From assembly GCA_030612085.1 (NCBI GenBank), contig JAUWOM010000010.1, positions 1 through 18,955 on the forward strand: a DNA stretch of 18,955 nt. Direction: 5' to 3'. Each line of letters begins with the position of its first letter. Position 1 is the stretch's first letter. Below are positions 1-7,097 of the stretch, piece after piece. Source of the DNA: Actinomycetes bacterium (GTDB lineage: Bacteria; Actinomycetota; Humimicrobiia; JAHJRV01). A program made the translations under genes and the position numbers. The notes beneath the pieces were generated by a model. That model made no database searches and had not been told where the DNA came from. It saw only the letters and a list, made by a program, of their open reading frames with translations.

Positions 1-468
1 GATGGTTTAATTATTCCAGGAGGTGAAAGCAGTACAATTGGAAATTTGATGAATGAATACAGTTTCTTTGAAAAGATAAGAGAGTTTGCATCCAAGGGAA
101 AGCCAATTTATGGTACCTGTGCTGGATTAATATTAATGTCAAAAAATATAATTGGTGAAAATAGAAAAACGATCTCTATTATGGATATAGAGGTTAGAAG
201 GAATGCATTTGGTAGGCAGATAGATAGTATGGAGGTTGATATTAAGATACCAAAATTGGGTAACAAGGAATTTCCCGCAGTATTTATAAGAGCTCCAATA
301 ATAGAAAAGATTGGAAAACAGGTAGAAATATTGGCAGAGTTAGATGATAGAATTGTCATGGCGCAACAAAAAAATTTGTTAGTTTCAGCTTTTCACCCAG
401 AATTAAGTAATGATGATAGAGTCCATCGATATTTTTTGAATTTAGTAAATAAAAGATGGAGGCAATAG
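1..468 (+). CDS. pdxT: Pyridoxal 5'-phosphate synthase glutaminase subunit PdxT, 5' truncated by window edge
   Basis: PdxT is the glutaminase half of the PdxS/PdxT PLP synthase. It hydrolyses glutamine and channels ammonia to PdxS. The reading frame is open from base 1, so the 155 visible residues lack about 38-39 N-terminal residues, judged by comparing the catalytic positions with the usual numbering (Cys79, His170, Glu172 in Bacillus). Visible hallmarks are the PGGESST loop at fragment residues 6-12, the nucleophile in GTCAG (Cys40 of the fragment), and the FHPEL segment carrying the His132 and Glu134 partners. A TTG/ATG pair at 46-51 lies downstream of the PGGES motif and is internal, not the start. 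The gene ends one base before the yebC start, and a GGAGG at 458-462 inside its 3' end probably serves yebC. pdxS would be expected just upstream, outside the window. Confidence 0.95.
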   Translation, partial: DGLIIPGGESSTIGNLMNEYSFFEKIREFASKGKPIYGTCAGLILMSKNIIGENRKTISIMDIEVRRNAFGRQIDSMEVDIKIPKLGNKEFPAVFIRAPIIEKIGKQVEILAELDDRIVMAQQKNLLVSAFHPELSNDDRVHRYFLNLVNKRWRQ

Positions 469-469
469 G

Positions 470-1216
470 ATGTCAGGTCATTCGAAATGGAAGACTATAA
501 AGCACAGAAAGTCAAAAGAAGACGCAAAAAGAGGAAAACTTTTTTCTAAATTAACGAAAGCAATTATAGTTGCTGCCAAAGAGGGAGGTGGTGATCCAGA
601 TCAGAATATAGCATTAGCCAATGCAATTCAAAAGGCAAAAGAATTCAATATGCCAAAAGATAATATAAAGAGGGCTATAAAAAAAGGTACTGGTAAAGTT
701 GGTGGATATGAATTAGAGAAAGTGGTATATGAGGGATATGGACCTGAAGGAATTGCGGTGATAGTAGAAACTATGACTGATAATAGAAAAAGAACTGCTT
801 CAGAAATGAGAAATATATTTGCTAAACACAATGGTAATCTTGGCTCAACAGGATGTGTGGGATGGATGTTTAATAGAAAAGGTGTTATTAGTTTAAAAGA
901 TGGTTCTTATATTGACGAAGATGAGATATTGTTATTAGCTATTGATGCAGGAGCAGATGATGTAATTATTGAAAAGGATTATTATGAAATTTATACAGAA
1001 CCAACTAAGCTTATGAAAATCAAAGATTTTTTAATTGAAAAAGGTTTATCACCTGATTCAACAGAAATTATTCTTATTCCTAAGAATTATAAATTGCTTG
1101 ATGAATCTAAAACATTAAAAACTCTTAAACTAATAGATGCACTTAATGAACAGGAGGATGTTCAGGAGATTTATACAAATTTTGAAATACCAGATGAATT
1201 AATGGAGAAACTTTGA
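470..1216 (+). CDS. yebC: YebC/PmpR family (TACO1-like) protein
   Basis: Full-length (248 aa) YebC/TACO1 family protein. Family members have been described as DNA-binding transcription regulators and, more recently, as factors that help ribosomes through difficult stretches such as polyproline. Which role applies here cannot be read from sequence. The N-terminus MSGHSKWKTIKHRK and the following KEDAKRGKLFSKL segment are the family signature, and the region around residues 88-112 (YGPEGIAVIVE, then TDNRKRT) is also typical. The ATG start is supported by GGAGG at 458-462, seven bases upstream. The 3' end overlaps the TTG start of ruvC by four bases (TTGA), so yebC and ruvC are translationally coupled. 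Association of yebC with ruvCAB is very common in bacteria. Confidence 0.96.
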   Translation: MSGHSKWKTIKHRKSKEDAKRGKLFSKLTKAIIVAAKEGGGDPDQNIALANAIQKAKEFNMPKDNIKRAIKKGTGKVGGYELEKVVYEGYGPEGIAVIVETMTDNRKRTASEMRNIFAKHNGNLGSTGCVGWMFNRKGVISLKDGSYIDEDEILLLAIDAGADDVIIEKDYYEIYTEPTKLMKIKDFLIEKGLSPDSTEIILIPKNYKLLDESKTLKTLKLIDALNEQEDVQEIYTNFEIPDELMEKL

Positions 1217-1704
1217 AAGCATTAGGAGTTGATCCCGGAACAGCAGCAACAGGTGTAGCAATAGTGGAAGAAAAGAAGGGAAAATTAAATGCAGTCTATT
1301 ATGATTGCATAAAAACTTCAGCAAAACTTCCCATTTCACAAAGATTAAATATAATATATAAAGGTATAAATGATATCATTTTAACCTATTCTCCCGACTG
1401 TTTAGCGGTTGAGGAGATATTTTTTAGCAGTAATGTAAAGACAGCTATTTCTGTAGGTCAAGCAACCGGTGTAGTCTTACTAGCCGGGCATCAAAATCAA
1501 TTAGATGTTTACAAATATACACCTTTACAAGTTAAAAAAGCAGTAGTTGGTCTTGGAAATGCTTCTAAAAAACAAGTACAATATATGGTTAAAGCCATAT
1601 TAAAAATTGGTGATGAAAAAATCAAGGATGATGCTGCAGATGCCTTAGCAATCGCCATATGTCATTTAAACTGGAAAGGAAATAAAGAGTTACTTTCAAG
1701 GTGA
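1213..1704 (+). CDS. ruvC: Crossover junction endodeoxyribonuclease RuvC
   Basis: RuvC is the dimeric, Mg-dependent resolvase that nicks Holliday junctions held by RuvAB. The protein is 163 aa, slightly short for a family usually near 170. The four acidic catalytic residues are present: Asp7 in GVDPG, Glu67 in the AVEEIFF segment, and Asp140 and Asp143 in DDAADALAIAICH. The TTG start at 1213 overlaps the yebC stop, and no better start lies near it because GVDPG must sit at residues 5-9. The end of the gene (AAGGTGA at 1698-1704) supplies the ribosome-binding site for ruvA. Confidence 0.96.
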   Translation: MKALGVDPGTAATGVAIVEEKKGKLNAVYYDCIKTSAKLPISQRLNIIYKGINDIILTYSPDCLAVEEIFFSSNVKTAISVGQATGVVLLAGHQNQLDVYKYTPLQVKKAVVGLGNASKKQVQYMVKAILKIGDEKIKDDAADALAIAICHLNWKGNKELLSR

Positions 1705-1708
1705 AAAA

Positions 1709-2314
1709 TTGATAGGATTTATTAAAGGAAAATTAGCTATTAAATTAACAGAATATGTATTAGTTGATGTAAATGGAGTAGGTTATCAGATATTTATTTC
1801 TCCAAAAACATTATTGAATCTACCCAAGGAAGGTAATGAAATTATTTTTTTTACATATACATATTTGAGAGATGATAGTCTAAGGTTATATGGTTTTTTA
1901 AATAAAGAAGATAAGAAAATGTTTGAAAATCTTCTACAAATATCAGGAATTGGTCCTAAAGTAGCGTTAGCAGTTCATTCTGTCTTTAACTCAAATGAGC
2001 TTAAAGAAGCTATTTTAAATCAGGATGTTGATTTAATAAGAACTATTCCCGGAGTTGGTAAGAAGACTGCTTTAAGACTTATTTTAGAATTGAGAGGAAA
2101 GCTCGAGCTACCTGAGCTTGAAAAAATCACAAGAGCTGAGATACCTGAGAAAGTATTAGTTATTATGAAAGAAGCTAAGCAGGCATTAAGAAATCTTGGA
2201 TTTAAACCATCAGAGATAAATGAATCACTGGAGGGGTTTCCAACTGAAGGAGAGGAAGAAATTACTGTAGAAAAGTTTATAAGATATGCTTTAAAAAGCT
2301 TAAGAGGATATTAA
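1709..2314 (+). CDS. ruvA: Holliday junction branch migration complex subunit RuvA
   Basis: RuvA binds the four-way junction as a tetramer and loads the RuvB motor. The protein is 201 aa, the normal length. It has an N-terminal OB-like domain (MIGFIKGKL through about residue 65), two helix-hairpin-helix motifs (ISGIGPKVALA near 79-89 and IPGVGKKTALRL near 113-124), and a small C-terminal helical domain (about 150-201) that contacts RuvB. The TTG start is four bases after AAGGTGA and four bases past the ruvC stop, so it is read from the same message. Confidence 0.96.
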   Translation: MIGFIKGKLAIKLTEYVLVDVNGVGYQIFISPKTLLNLPKEGNEIIFFTYTYLRDDSLRLYGFLNKEDKKMFENLLQISGIGPKVALAVHSVFNSNELKEAILNQDVDLIRTIPGVGKKTALRLILELRGKLELPELEKITRAEIPEKVLVIMKEAKQALRNLGFKPSEINESLEGFPTEGEEEITVEKFIRYALKSLRGY

Positions 2315-2328
2315 ATGATAAATAAGAT

Positions 2329-3360
2329 ATGAAAGAAGATAAATATATGAAAGAAAAAGTAACAGATATAAAACTTCATAAATATGATATTGAGTTAGAT
2401 AAAGAACTTAGACCAAAAAGGATGAAAGATTTTATTGGTCAAGATAAAATTAAGGAAAATATAGCTATTTTTATTGAAGCAACTAAAAAAAGAAAAGAGG
2501 CGTTAGACCATGTTCTTTTGATTGGTCCACCAGGTCTTGGAAAAACAACTTTAGCAGGAATTATATCTAATGAGTTAGGTGTAAATGTAATAACAACTTC
2601 AGGACCAGCTATTGAAAGAGCTGGTGATTTAGCTTCTATTCTTACAAATATTGAGTCGAATAATGTTTTGTTTATTGATGAAATACATAGATTAAATCGA
2701 GCGGTTGAAGAGATATTATATCCAGCTTTAGAGGAATTTAAAATGGATATAATGATTGGTAAAGGACCTGGGGCACGCTCATTAAGATTAGAATTAAAAC
2801 CTTTTACACTTGCTGGAGCTACAACAAGAGCAGGTCTTATTTCTTCGCCTCTTAGAACAAGGTTTGGAATAACAATTCGCCTGGATTATTATAATGTTGA
2901 TGAAATAGAAAAAATAGTTAGAAGGTCTGCTAAAATATTAAACGTGGAAATAGATGAAAAAGGTTCTTTAGAGATAGCTAAAAGAGCAAGAGGTACCCCA
3001 AGAGTAGCAAATAGACTTCTAAAGAGAGTAAGGGATTATGCAATTGTTAAAGCAGATGGAAAGATAAATGGTACAGTAGCTCTTGATGGTTTAGAATTGT
3101 TAGATGTCGATGAAGAAGGATTAGATAATCTGGATATAAAAATAATTAAAACCATAATTTACAAATTTAATGGTGGTCCAGTCGGTTTGAGTACATTGTC
3201 AAGTTCAATTGGAGAGGAATCAGAAACAATTCAGGAAGTTTATGAACCATATCTTTTACGACAGGGATTTATACAAAAAACACCGAGAGGTAGGATAGCT
3301 ACGAAAATTGCATATGAACATCTAAATGAGGATTATAAGAAGAAAAACCAGCTTTTTTAA
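2329..3360 (+). CDS. ruvB: Holliday junction branch migration ATPase RuvB
   Basis: RuvB is the AAA+ hexameric helicase that drives branch migration with RuvA. Length is 343 aa, typical. Visible motifs are Walker A (GPPGLGKTT, near residues 66-74), Walker B (FIDEIHRL, near 116-123), the sensor-1 region (LAGATTRAG), the arginine-finger region (TRFG) and the C-terminal winged helix (GGPVGLSTLSSSIGEE). The start is uncertain: ATG at 2329 has a weak upstream site, while an in-frame ATG at 2347 follows AAAGAAG. Both keep the whole AAA+ domain and differ by six residues. It lies 14 bases downstream of ruvA, so it is co-transcribed. A 69-base gap then separates it from queA. Confidence 0.96.
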   Translation: MKEDKYMKEKVTDIKLHKYDIELDKELRPKRMKDFIGQDKIKENIAIFIEATKKRKEALDHVLLIGPPGLGKTTLAGIISNELGVNVITTSGPAIERAGDLASILTNIESNNVLFIDEIHRLNRAVEEILYPALEEFKMDIMIGKGPGARSLRLELKPFTLAGATTRAGLISSPLRTRFGITIRLDYYNVDEIEKIVRRSAKILNVEIDEKGSLEIAKRARGTPRVANRLLKRVRDYAIVKADGKINGTVALDGLELLDVDEEGLDNLDIKIIKTIIYKFNGGPVGLSTLSSSIGEESETIQEVYEPYLLRQGFIQKTPRGRIATKIAYEHLNEDYKKKNQLF

Positions 3361-3429
3361 TTATTTTCTTCTACAACTTTTTAATATTAAACCTATTAAA
3401 ATATATCACTGACTACATATATTTCCACT
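3361..3429 (+). promoter_or_regulatory. ruvB-queA gap with possible promoter for queA
   Basis: This short AT-rich gap has no recognisable Shine-Dalgarno site before the queA ATG at 3430. TATATT at 3418-3423 resembles a -10 hexamer only six bases before the ATG, so a leaderless or nearly leaderless message is possible. No convincing -35 box was found. No preQ1 riboswitch-like pseudoknot is apparent, and the space is small for one plus a platform. This is a weak call based on spacing only. Confidence 0.25.
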
Positions 3430-4560
3430 ATGAAAGTTTCTGATTACTATTACCATCTTCCTAAAAACTTAATAGCACAAGAACCATTAAATGAAAGAGA
3501 TAAATCCAAACTTCTTATCATAGATAGAAGCAAAGGTTCTATAGAAGAGGATGTTTTCCATAATCTTCCAGAATATTTGGGTGAAAATGATTGCCTTGTT
3601 ATAAACAATTCAAAGGTGATTCCTGCAAGGTTATTTGCCACAAAAAAAGATACTGGTGCAAAGATTGAAATATTATTACTGAGTGAGCTAAAGAAAAATC
3701 TCTGGACTGCTTTAATTAAACCTTTTAAAAGAGTGAAAAAAGGTACTATCTTAGTTTATCCATCTAAAATAAGTGCAAGAGAGTCAAATTTAAAATCTAT
3801 TATTGAAGAAAAGGTTGGAGAAGGAATAGTAAAAATAAGGTTTTTTTATGAAAAATCTTATAAAAAATTTGAAGCTAAGGGAATATCATTAGATAGAAAA
3901 AAAGAAATTGTATCAGACAAGAAATTAAGAATAGTAGATGAGAAGAATCTTAAAAAAGATATATTTTCTTTAGGTATAGCTCCACTTCCTCCATATATTA
4001 AAAATCCAAACATACCACTTAAAAGGTATCAGACAATATATGCAAAAAAGGATGGTTCTGTAGCTGCACCCACTGCTGGTTTACATTTTACAAATGAAGT
4101 TTTTAAAAGAATCATTAAAAAGGGTATCAAAATTGCTACCATTACATTACATGTAAGTTTGGATACTTTTAGACCAATTAAAGTTGATAATATTGAGGAT
4201 CATATTATACATAGTGAAAAATTTTATTTATCAGAAGAACAATCAGAACTAATAAACAATGTGAAAGCAGGTGGTGGTAGAATCATAGCTGTAGGAACTA
4301 CTACAGTGAGAGCTTTGGAGTCTGCTACCAAAGATGGAGAAAATAAACCATTTTCTGGAGAAACTGATTTATTTATTAAACCAAATTATAGATTTAAAAT
4401 GGTAGATGGAATTATAACTAATTTTCATCTTCCATGTTCAACACTGTTTATAATGATCTGTGCATTTGCTAATAAGAAAGTTGTAATGAATGCATATAAT
4501 TTAGCAATTAAGAAAAAGTATAGGTTCTACTCATTTGGTGATGCAATGCTTATTTTGTAA
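3430..4560 (+). CDS. queA: S-adenosylmethionine:tRNA ribosyltransferase-isomerase QueA
   Basis: QueA transfers and isomerises the ribosyl part of SAM onto preQ1-modified tRNA to make epoxyqueuosine, the step after Tgt. Family signatures are the N-terminal YHLPKNLIAQEPL segment, the NNSKVIPARL motif, the SVAAPTAGLHFT motif near residues 214-225, the GTTTVRALES motif, and the C-terminal TNFHLPCSTLF segment. At 376 aa it is longer than many QueA proteins (about 340-350). The extra length appears to lie in a Lys/Glu-rich region between about residues 110 and 180. The ATG has no clear ribosome-binding site. queA is followed immediately (1 base after its stop) by a dispersed repeat element that separates it from tgt, its pathway partner. 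Confidence 0.96.
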   Translation: MKVSDYYYHLPKNLIAQEPLNERDKSKLLIIDRSKGSIEEDVFHNLPEYLGENDCLVINNSKVIPARLFATKKDTGAKIEILLLSELKKNLWTALIKPFKRVKKGTILVYPSKISARESNLKSIIEEKVGEGIVKIRFFYEKSYKKFEAKGISLDRKKEIVSDKKLRIVDEKNLKKDIFSLGIAPLPPYIKNPNIPLKRYQTIYAKKDGSVAAPTAGLHFTNEVFKRIIKKGIKIATITLHVSLDTFRPIKVDNIEDHIIHSEKFYLSEEQSELINNVKAGGGRIIAVGTTTVRALESATKDGENKPFSGETDLFIKPNYRFKMVDGIITNFHLPCSTLFIMICAFANKKVVMNAYNLAIKKKYRFYSFGDAMLIL

Positions 4561-4561
4561 A

Positions 4562-4885
4562 AAATAATTTGTATTGTACACAAGTAAGGTTAACACTTTT
4601 AGTATTATATTCTTTGAAAATTTAATATTATCCTGTCATAATGAGTGAGGTCCTTGTTGTCATTGCGAGCGTATGCGAAGCAATCCCGATAGGAATAAAC
4701 CGTACAATCTTCTATTAAGTAAATTTAATAGTATTTATTATATGAGATTGCCACGTCGCTAAAGCTCCTCGCAATGACAATGTTTATATTTACATCAAGG
4801 AATGACAGATACTTTTATTAAAGTGTTTTATTTACAAGAATGATGAATACTTTTATTACATTATATTGATCTTTCACAGAGCAAA
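4562..4885. repeat. Dispersed inverted-repeat element, copy 1 (between queA and tgt)
   Basis: Non-coding element that fills the queA-tgt gap. Its left arm (4581-4638) matches 54 of 58 bases at 9593-9650, and its right arm (4849-4885) matches 33 of 37 bases at 9789-9825, so this and the element at 9586 are two copies of one repeat. The core is bounded by TGTCATTGCGAG (4658-4669) and its perfect inverse CTCGCAATGACA (4768-4779), and contains a small stem CTATTAA/TTAATAG (4712-4718 with 4725-4731). The outer left end (4562-4599) matches the reverse complement of the right end of copy 2 at about 31 of 38 positions, so complete elements have long imperfect terminal inverted repeats. The right end here stops just before the tgt ATG, so that terminus is missing. 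No coding capacity was seen. Confidence 0.85.
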
Positions 4886-4890
4886 AAAGA

Positions 4891-6030
4891 ATGGAAAATA
4901 AAAAATTTAAATTCAATGTAATACATGAGGATAAAAATAGTGATGCAAGGTTAGGTGAGATAATAACGCCTCATGGTAAAATTAATACTCCAGTTTTTTG
5001 TCCTGTTGGAACAAGAGCAACAGTTAAAGCTATGACCCCTGAGGAGTTAAGAGATATAGGAGTTCAAATTATTTTAGGAAATACATATCATCTATATCTT
5101 AGACCGGGGATAGACGTAATAGAGAAAGCAGGAGGATTGCATAAATTTATGCACTGGGAAGGACCAATACTTACAGATAGTGGTGGTTATCAGGTTTTTA
5201 GTTTAAATCAAACATTTAGAATTGTTAAAGATGGAGTAGAATTTAAATCAATAATTGACGGATCAAAACATTTTTTTAGCCCTCAAAAGGTTGTAGAATT
5301 GCAAAAAAGAATGGGTTCAGACATAATGATGATGTTGGATGAACCAGTTAGTCCCGATTCTGATCATGATTACACAAAATTAGCTATGAACAGGACATTA
5401 GATTGGGCTAGAATGTCAATAAATAGTGTTGGAGATTATCCAGGAGCTTTATTTGGTATTATTCAGGGAGGAATGTATGATGATTTGAGAAAGGAATGTT
5501 CAAAAAGAATGTTGGAGTTGAATTTTGATGGTTACTCTATGGGGGGACTCAGTATAGGCGAGCCAAAAGAATTAACATTTGAATTAATGGAAAAAACTGT
5601 AAATGAAATACCAAAAGAGAAAGCACGTTATTTTATGGGATTAGGAGACCCTGAGGGAATAATAAAAGCAGTTTCCTTGGGTGTAGATATGTTTGATTGT
5701 GTATTAGCAACAAGAATAGCAAGAAATGGTGTAGCAATTACTTATGAAGGTAAGTTGAATATAAAAAATTTTAGATATAAAATGGACTTTAACCCCTTAA
5801 TACATGATTGTAATTGTTATTGTTGTAAGAATTATAGCCGTGCTTATATAAGACATCTGTATATATCAAATGAGATTTTAGCCAGTAGGTTACTAACAAC
5901 TCATAATCTTCATTTTATGATTAATTTAATGAAGGATATACGAAGAGGAATAAAGGATGGAACATTCTCAGAGATAAAAAGGAAATATAAAAATTATGTT
6001 TGGAATAGAAATATAATTCAAGAAATATAA
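4891..6030 (+). CDS. tgt: tRNA-guanine(34) transglycosylase (queuine/preQ1 insertase)
   Basis: Tgt exchanges guanine-34 of GUN-anticodon tRNAs (Asp, Asn, His, Tyr) for preQ1. Length 379 aa is typical of bacterial Tgt. The DSGGYQVFSL segment carries the proton-acceptor Asp (near residue 96), GGLSIGEP forms part of the substrate pocket, the nucleophilic Asp lies in MFDCVLATR, and a zinc site is formed by CNCYCC and the following His in YIRHL. The usual DCVLPTRNARNG motif reads DCVLATRIARNG here, a mild departure that keeps the arginines. The ATG lacks a clear Shine-Dalgarno site, and the bases before it belong to the repeat element. tgt is followed by yajC after 27 bases. Confidence 0.96.
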   Translation: MENKKFKFNVIHEDKNSDARLGEIITPHGKINTPVFCPVGTRATVKAMTPEELRDIGVQIILGNTYHLYLRPGIDVIEKAGGLHKFMHWEGPILTDSGGYQVFSLNQTFRIVKDGVEFKSIIDGSKHFFSPQKVVELQKRMGSDIMMMLDEPVSPDSDHDYTKLAMNRTLDWARMSINSVGDYPGALFGIIQGGMYDDLRKECSKRMLELNFDGYSMGGLSIGEPKELTFELMEKTVNEIPKEKARYFMGLGDPEGIIKAVSLGVDMFDCVLATRIARNGVAITYEGKLNIKNFRYKMDFNPLIHDCNCYCCKNYSRAYIRHLYISNEILASRLLTTHNLHFMINLMKDIRRGIKDGTFSEIKRKYKNYVWNRNIIQEI

Positions 6031-6057
6031 TTTAAAAATTTTTATGAAAGGAGAGAC

Positions 6058-6342
6058 ATGAGTACACAATTGGTAGATTTTTTAAACAAGTATGGTTACT
6101 ATATTTGGATTGCTGCATTTGTTGCTATTTTTTATTTTACCCTAATACTTCCTCAAAAAAGAAGACAAAAAAAACACAGTAAATTGTTGGAGAGTTTAGA
6201 AGTAGGCGACAAAGTAGTTACTATGGGAGGAATATTTGGTACCATTAAAAAAGTCTTTGAAAATAAGATATTGATAAAGGTTGCTCCAAATGTTGATATT
6301 GAAATTGCCAAAAATGCAGTAAGCAGAAAGTTAACTAAATAA
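6058..6342 (+). CDS. yajC: Preprotein translocase subunit YajC
   Basis: YajC is a small single-span inner-membrane protein that co-purifies with SecDF and SecYEG. The 94-aa product has one transmembrane helix at about residues 13-31, followed by the characteristic LPQKRRQKKHSKLLESLEVGDKV-type stretch and the GGIFGTIKKV motif. It ends with a short basic tail. A strong ribosome-binding site, AAAGGAG at 6047-6053, precedes the ATG. Its position after tgt and ahead of secDF is the classical arrangement. Here an HD-domain gene is placed between yajC and secD. Confidence 0.94.
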   Translation: MSTQLVDFLNKYGYYIWIAAFVAIFYFTLILPQKRRQKKHSKLLESLEVGDKVVTMGGIFGTIKKVFENKILIKVAPNVDIEIAKNAVSRKLTK

Positions 6343-6365
6343 TAAAAATAATTAGGTAAAGTTTT

Positions 6366-7040
6366 ATGGTTGATAAGAATATAACAATTAAAGAGATTAA
6401 AAACAATACTATCATAATTTCATATATAGAAAAAGCTGACAAAGTTATGGAAGCTATCGGTTATACCGAACACGGTCATCGACATGCGGACTTAGTATCA
6501 AATATAGCTTTCAATATACTTGATAGATTAGATTATAGTAAACGAGAAGCTGAGCTTGCTTCAATTGCTGGATATCTTCATGATATTGGAAATATGGTAA
6601 ATAGAAAAAATCATTATTTAGTGGGTGCATTGATTTCTGGAGATATTCTTGGGAGGATGGGTATGAATCCGGAGGAAATATCGTTAATTATGAGTGCTGT
6701 GGGAAATCACGAGGAGGAATCTGGCTTTGCAATTGATGCAATCACAGCTGCGTTAATACTTGCAGATAAATCTGATGTTCATAGAAGCAGGGTGAGAAGG
6801 GAGTTAACAGAAATTGCATTTGATATGCATGATAGAGTAAATTATGCAGCAACCCATTCATTTCTTAGAGTGAATAATGAGGAAAAGAAAATTACGCTTG
6901 AAATAAAAATTGATACAAATATTAGTCAGGTTATGGATTATTTCGAAATATTTTTGAAAAGGATGATAATATGCAGAAAAGCTGCAACAAAATTAGGATG
7001 TGAATTCGAAATCATCATAAATGATGTGAAGCTTTTATAG
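6366..7040 (+). CDS. HD-domain metal-dependent phosphohydrolase
   Basis: A 224-aa soluble protein of the HD superfamily. Candidate metal and phosphate ligands, in order, are His36/38/40 in EHGHRHA, the HD doublet His72-Asp73 in LHDIGN, His83, His115 in GNHEE, and Asp134/137 in ADKSDVHR. This pattern resembles multi-His HD hydrolases acting on nucleotides or cyclic nucleotides. The last 70 residues (about 155-224) form a separate alpha/beta-looking region with no motif I recognise. The ATG follows a weak AGGTAA site 23 bases after yajC, and secD begins 57 bases downstream, so it is probably in the sec operon. The substrate is unknown. An HD protein near SecDF has precedent in some Firmicutes-type genomes from memory, but no role is established from this sequence. 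Confidence 0.8.
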   Translation: MVDKNITIKEIKNNTIIISYIEKADKVMEAIGYTEHGHRHADLVSNIAFNILDRLDYSKREAELASIAGYLHDIGNMVNRKNHYLVGALISGDILGRMGMNPEEISLIMSAVGNHEEESGFAIDAITAALILADKSDVHRSRVRRELTEIAFDMHDRVNYAATHSFLRVNNEEKKITLEIKIDTNISQVMDYFEIFLKRMIICRKAATKLGCEFEIIINDVKLL

Positions 7041-7097
7041 TGATATATATAATTTATAATAATCCAAATAGTTTTAAATTTAAATAGAGAGAGTAAA

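Noticed and set aside
3361..3429. PreQ1 riboswitch controlling queA, or in the gap before tgt
   Set aside because: No preQ1-type aptamer hairpin with an A-rich 3' tail was seen; the gap before tgt is filled by the repeat element.
4562..4885. Repeat-rich gap as a possible CRISPR array
   Set aside because: There are no evenly spaced direct repeats; the units are inverted pairs with a single core and long arms shared with 9586-9860.
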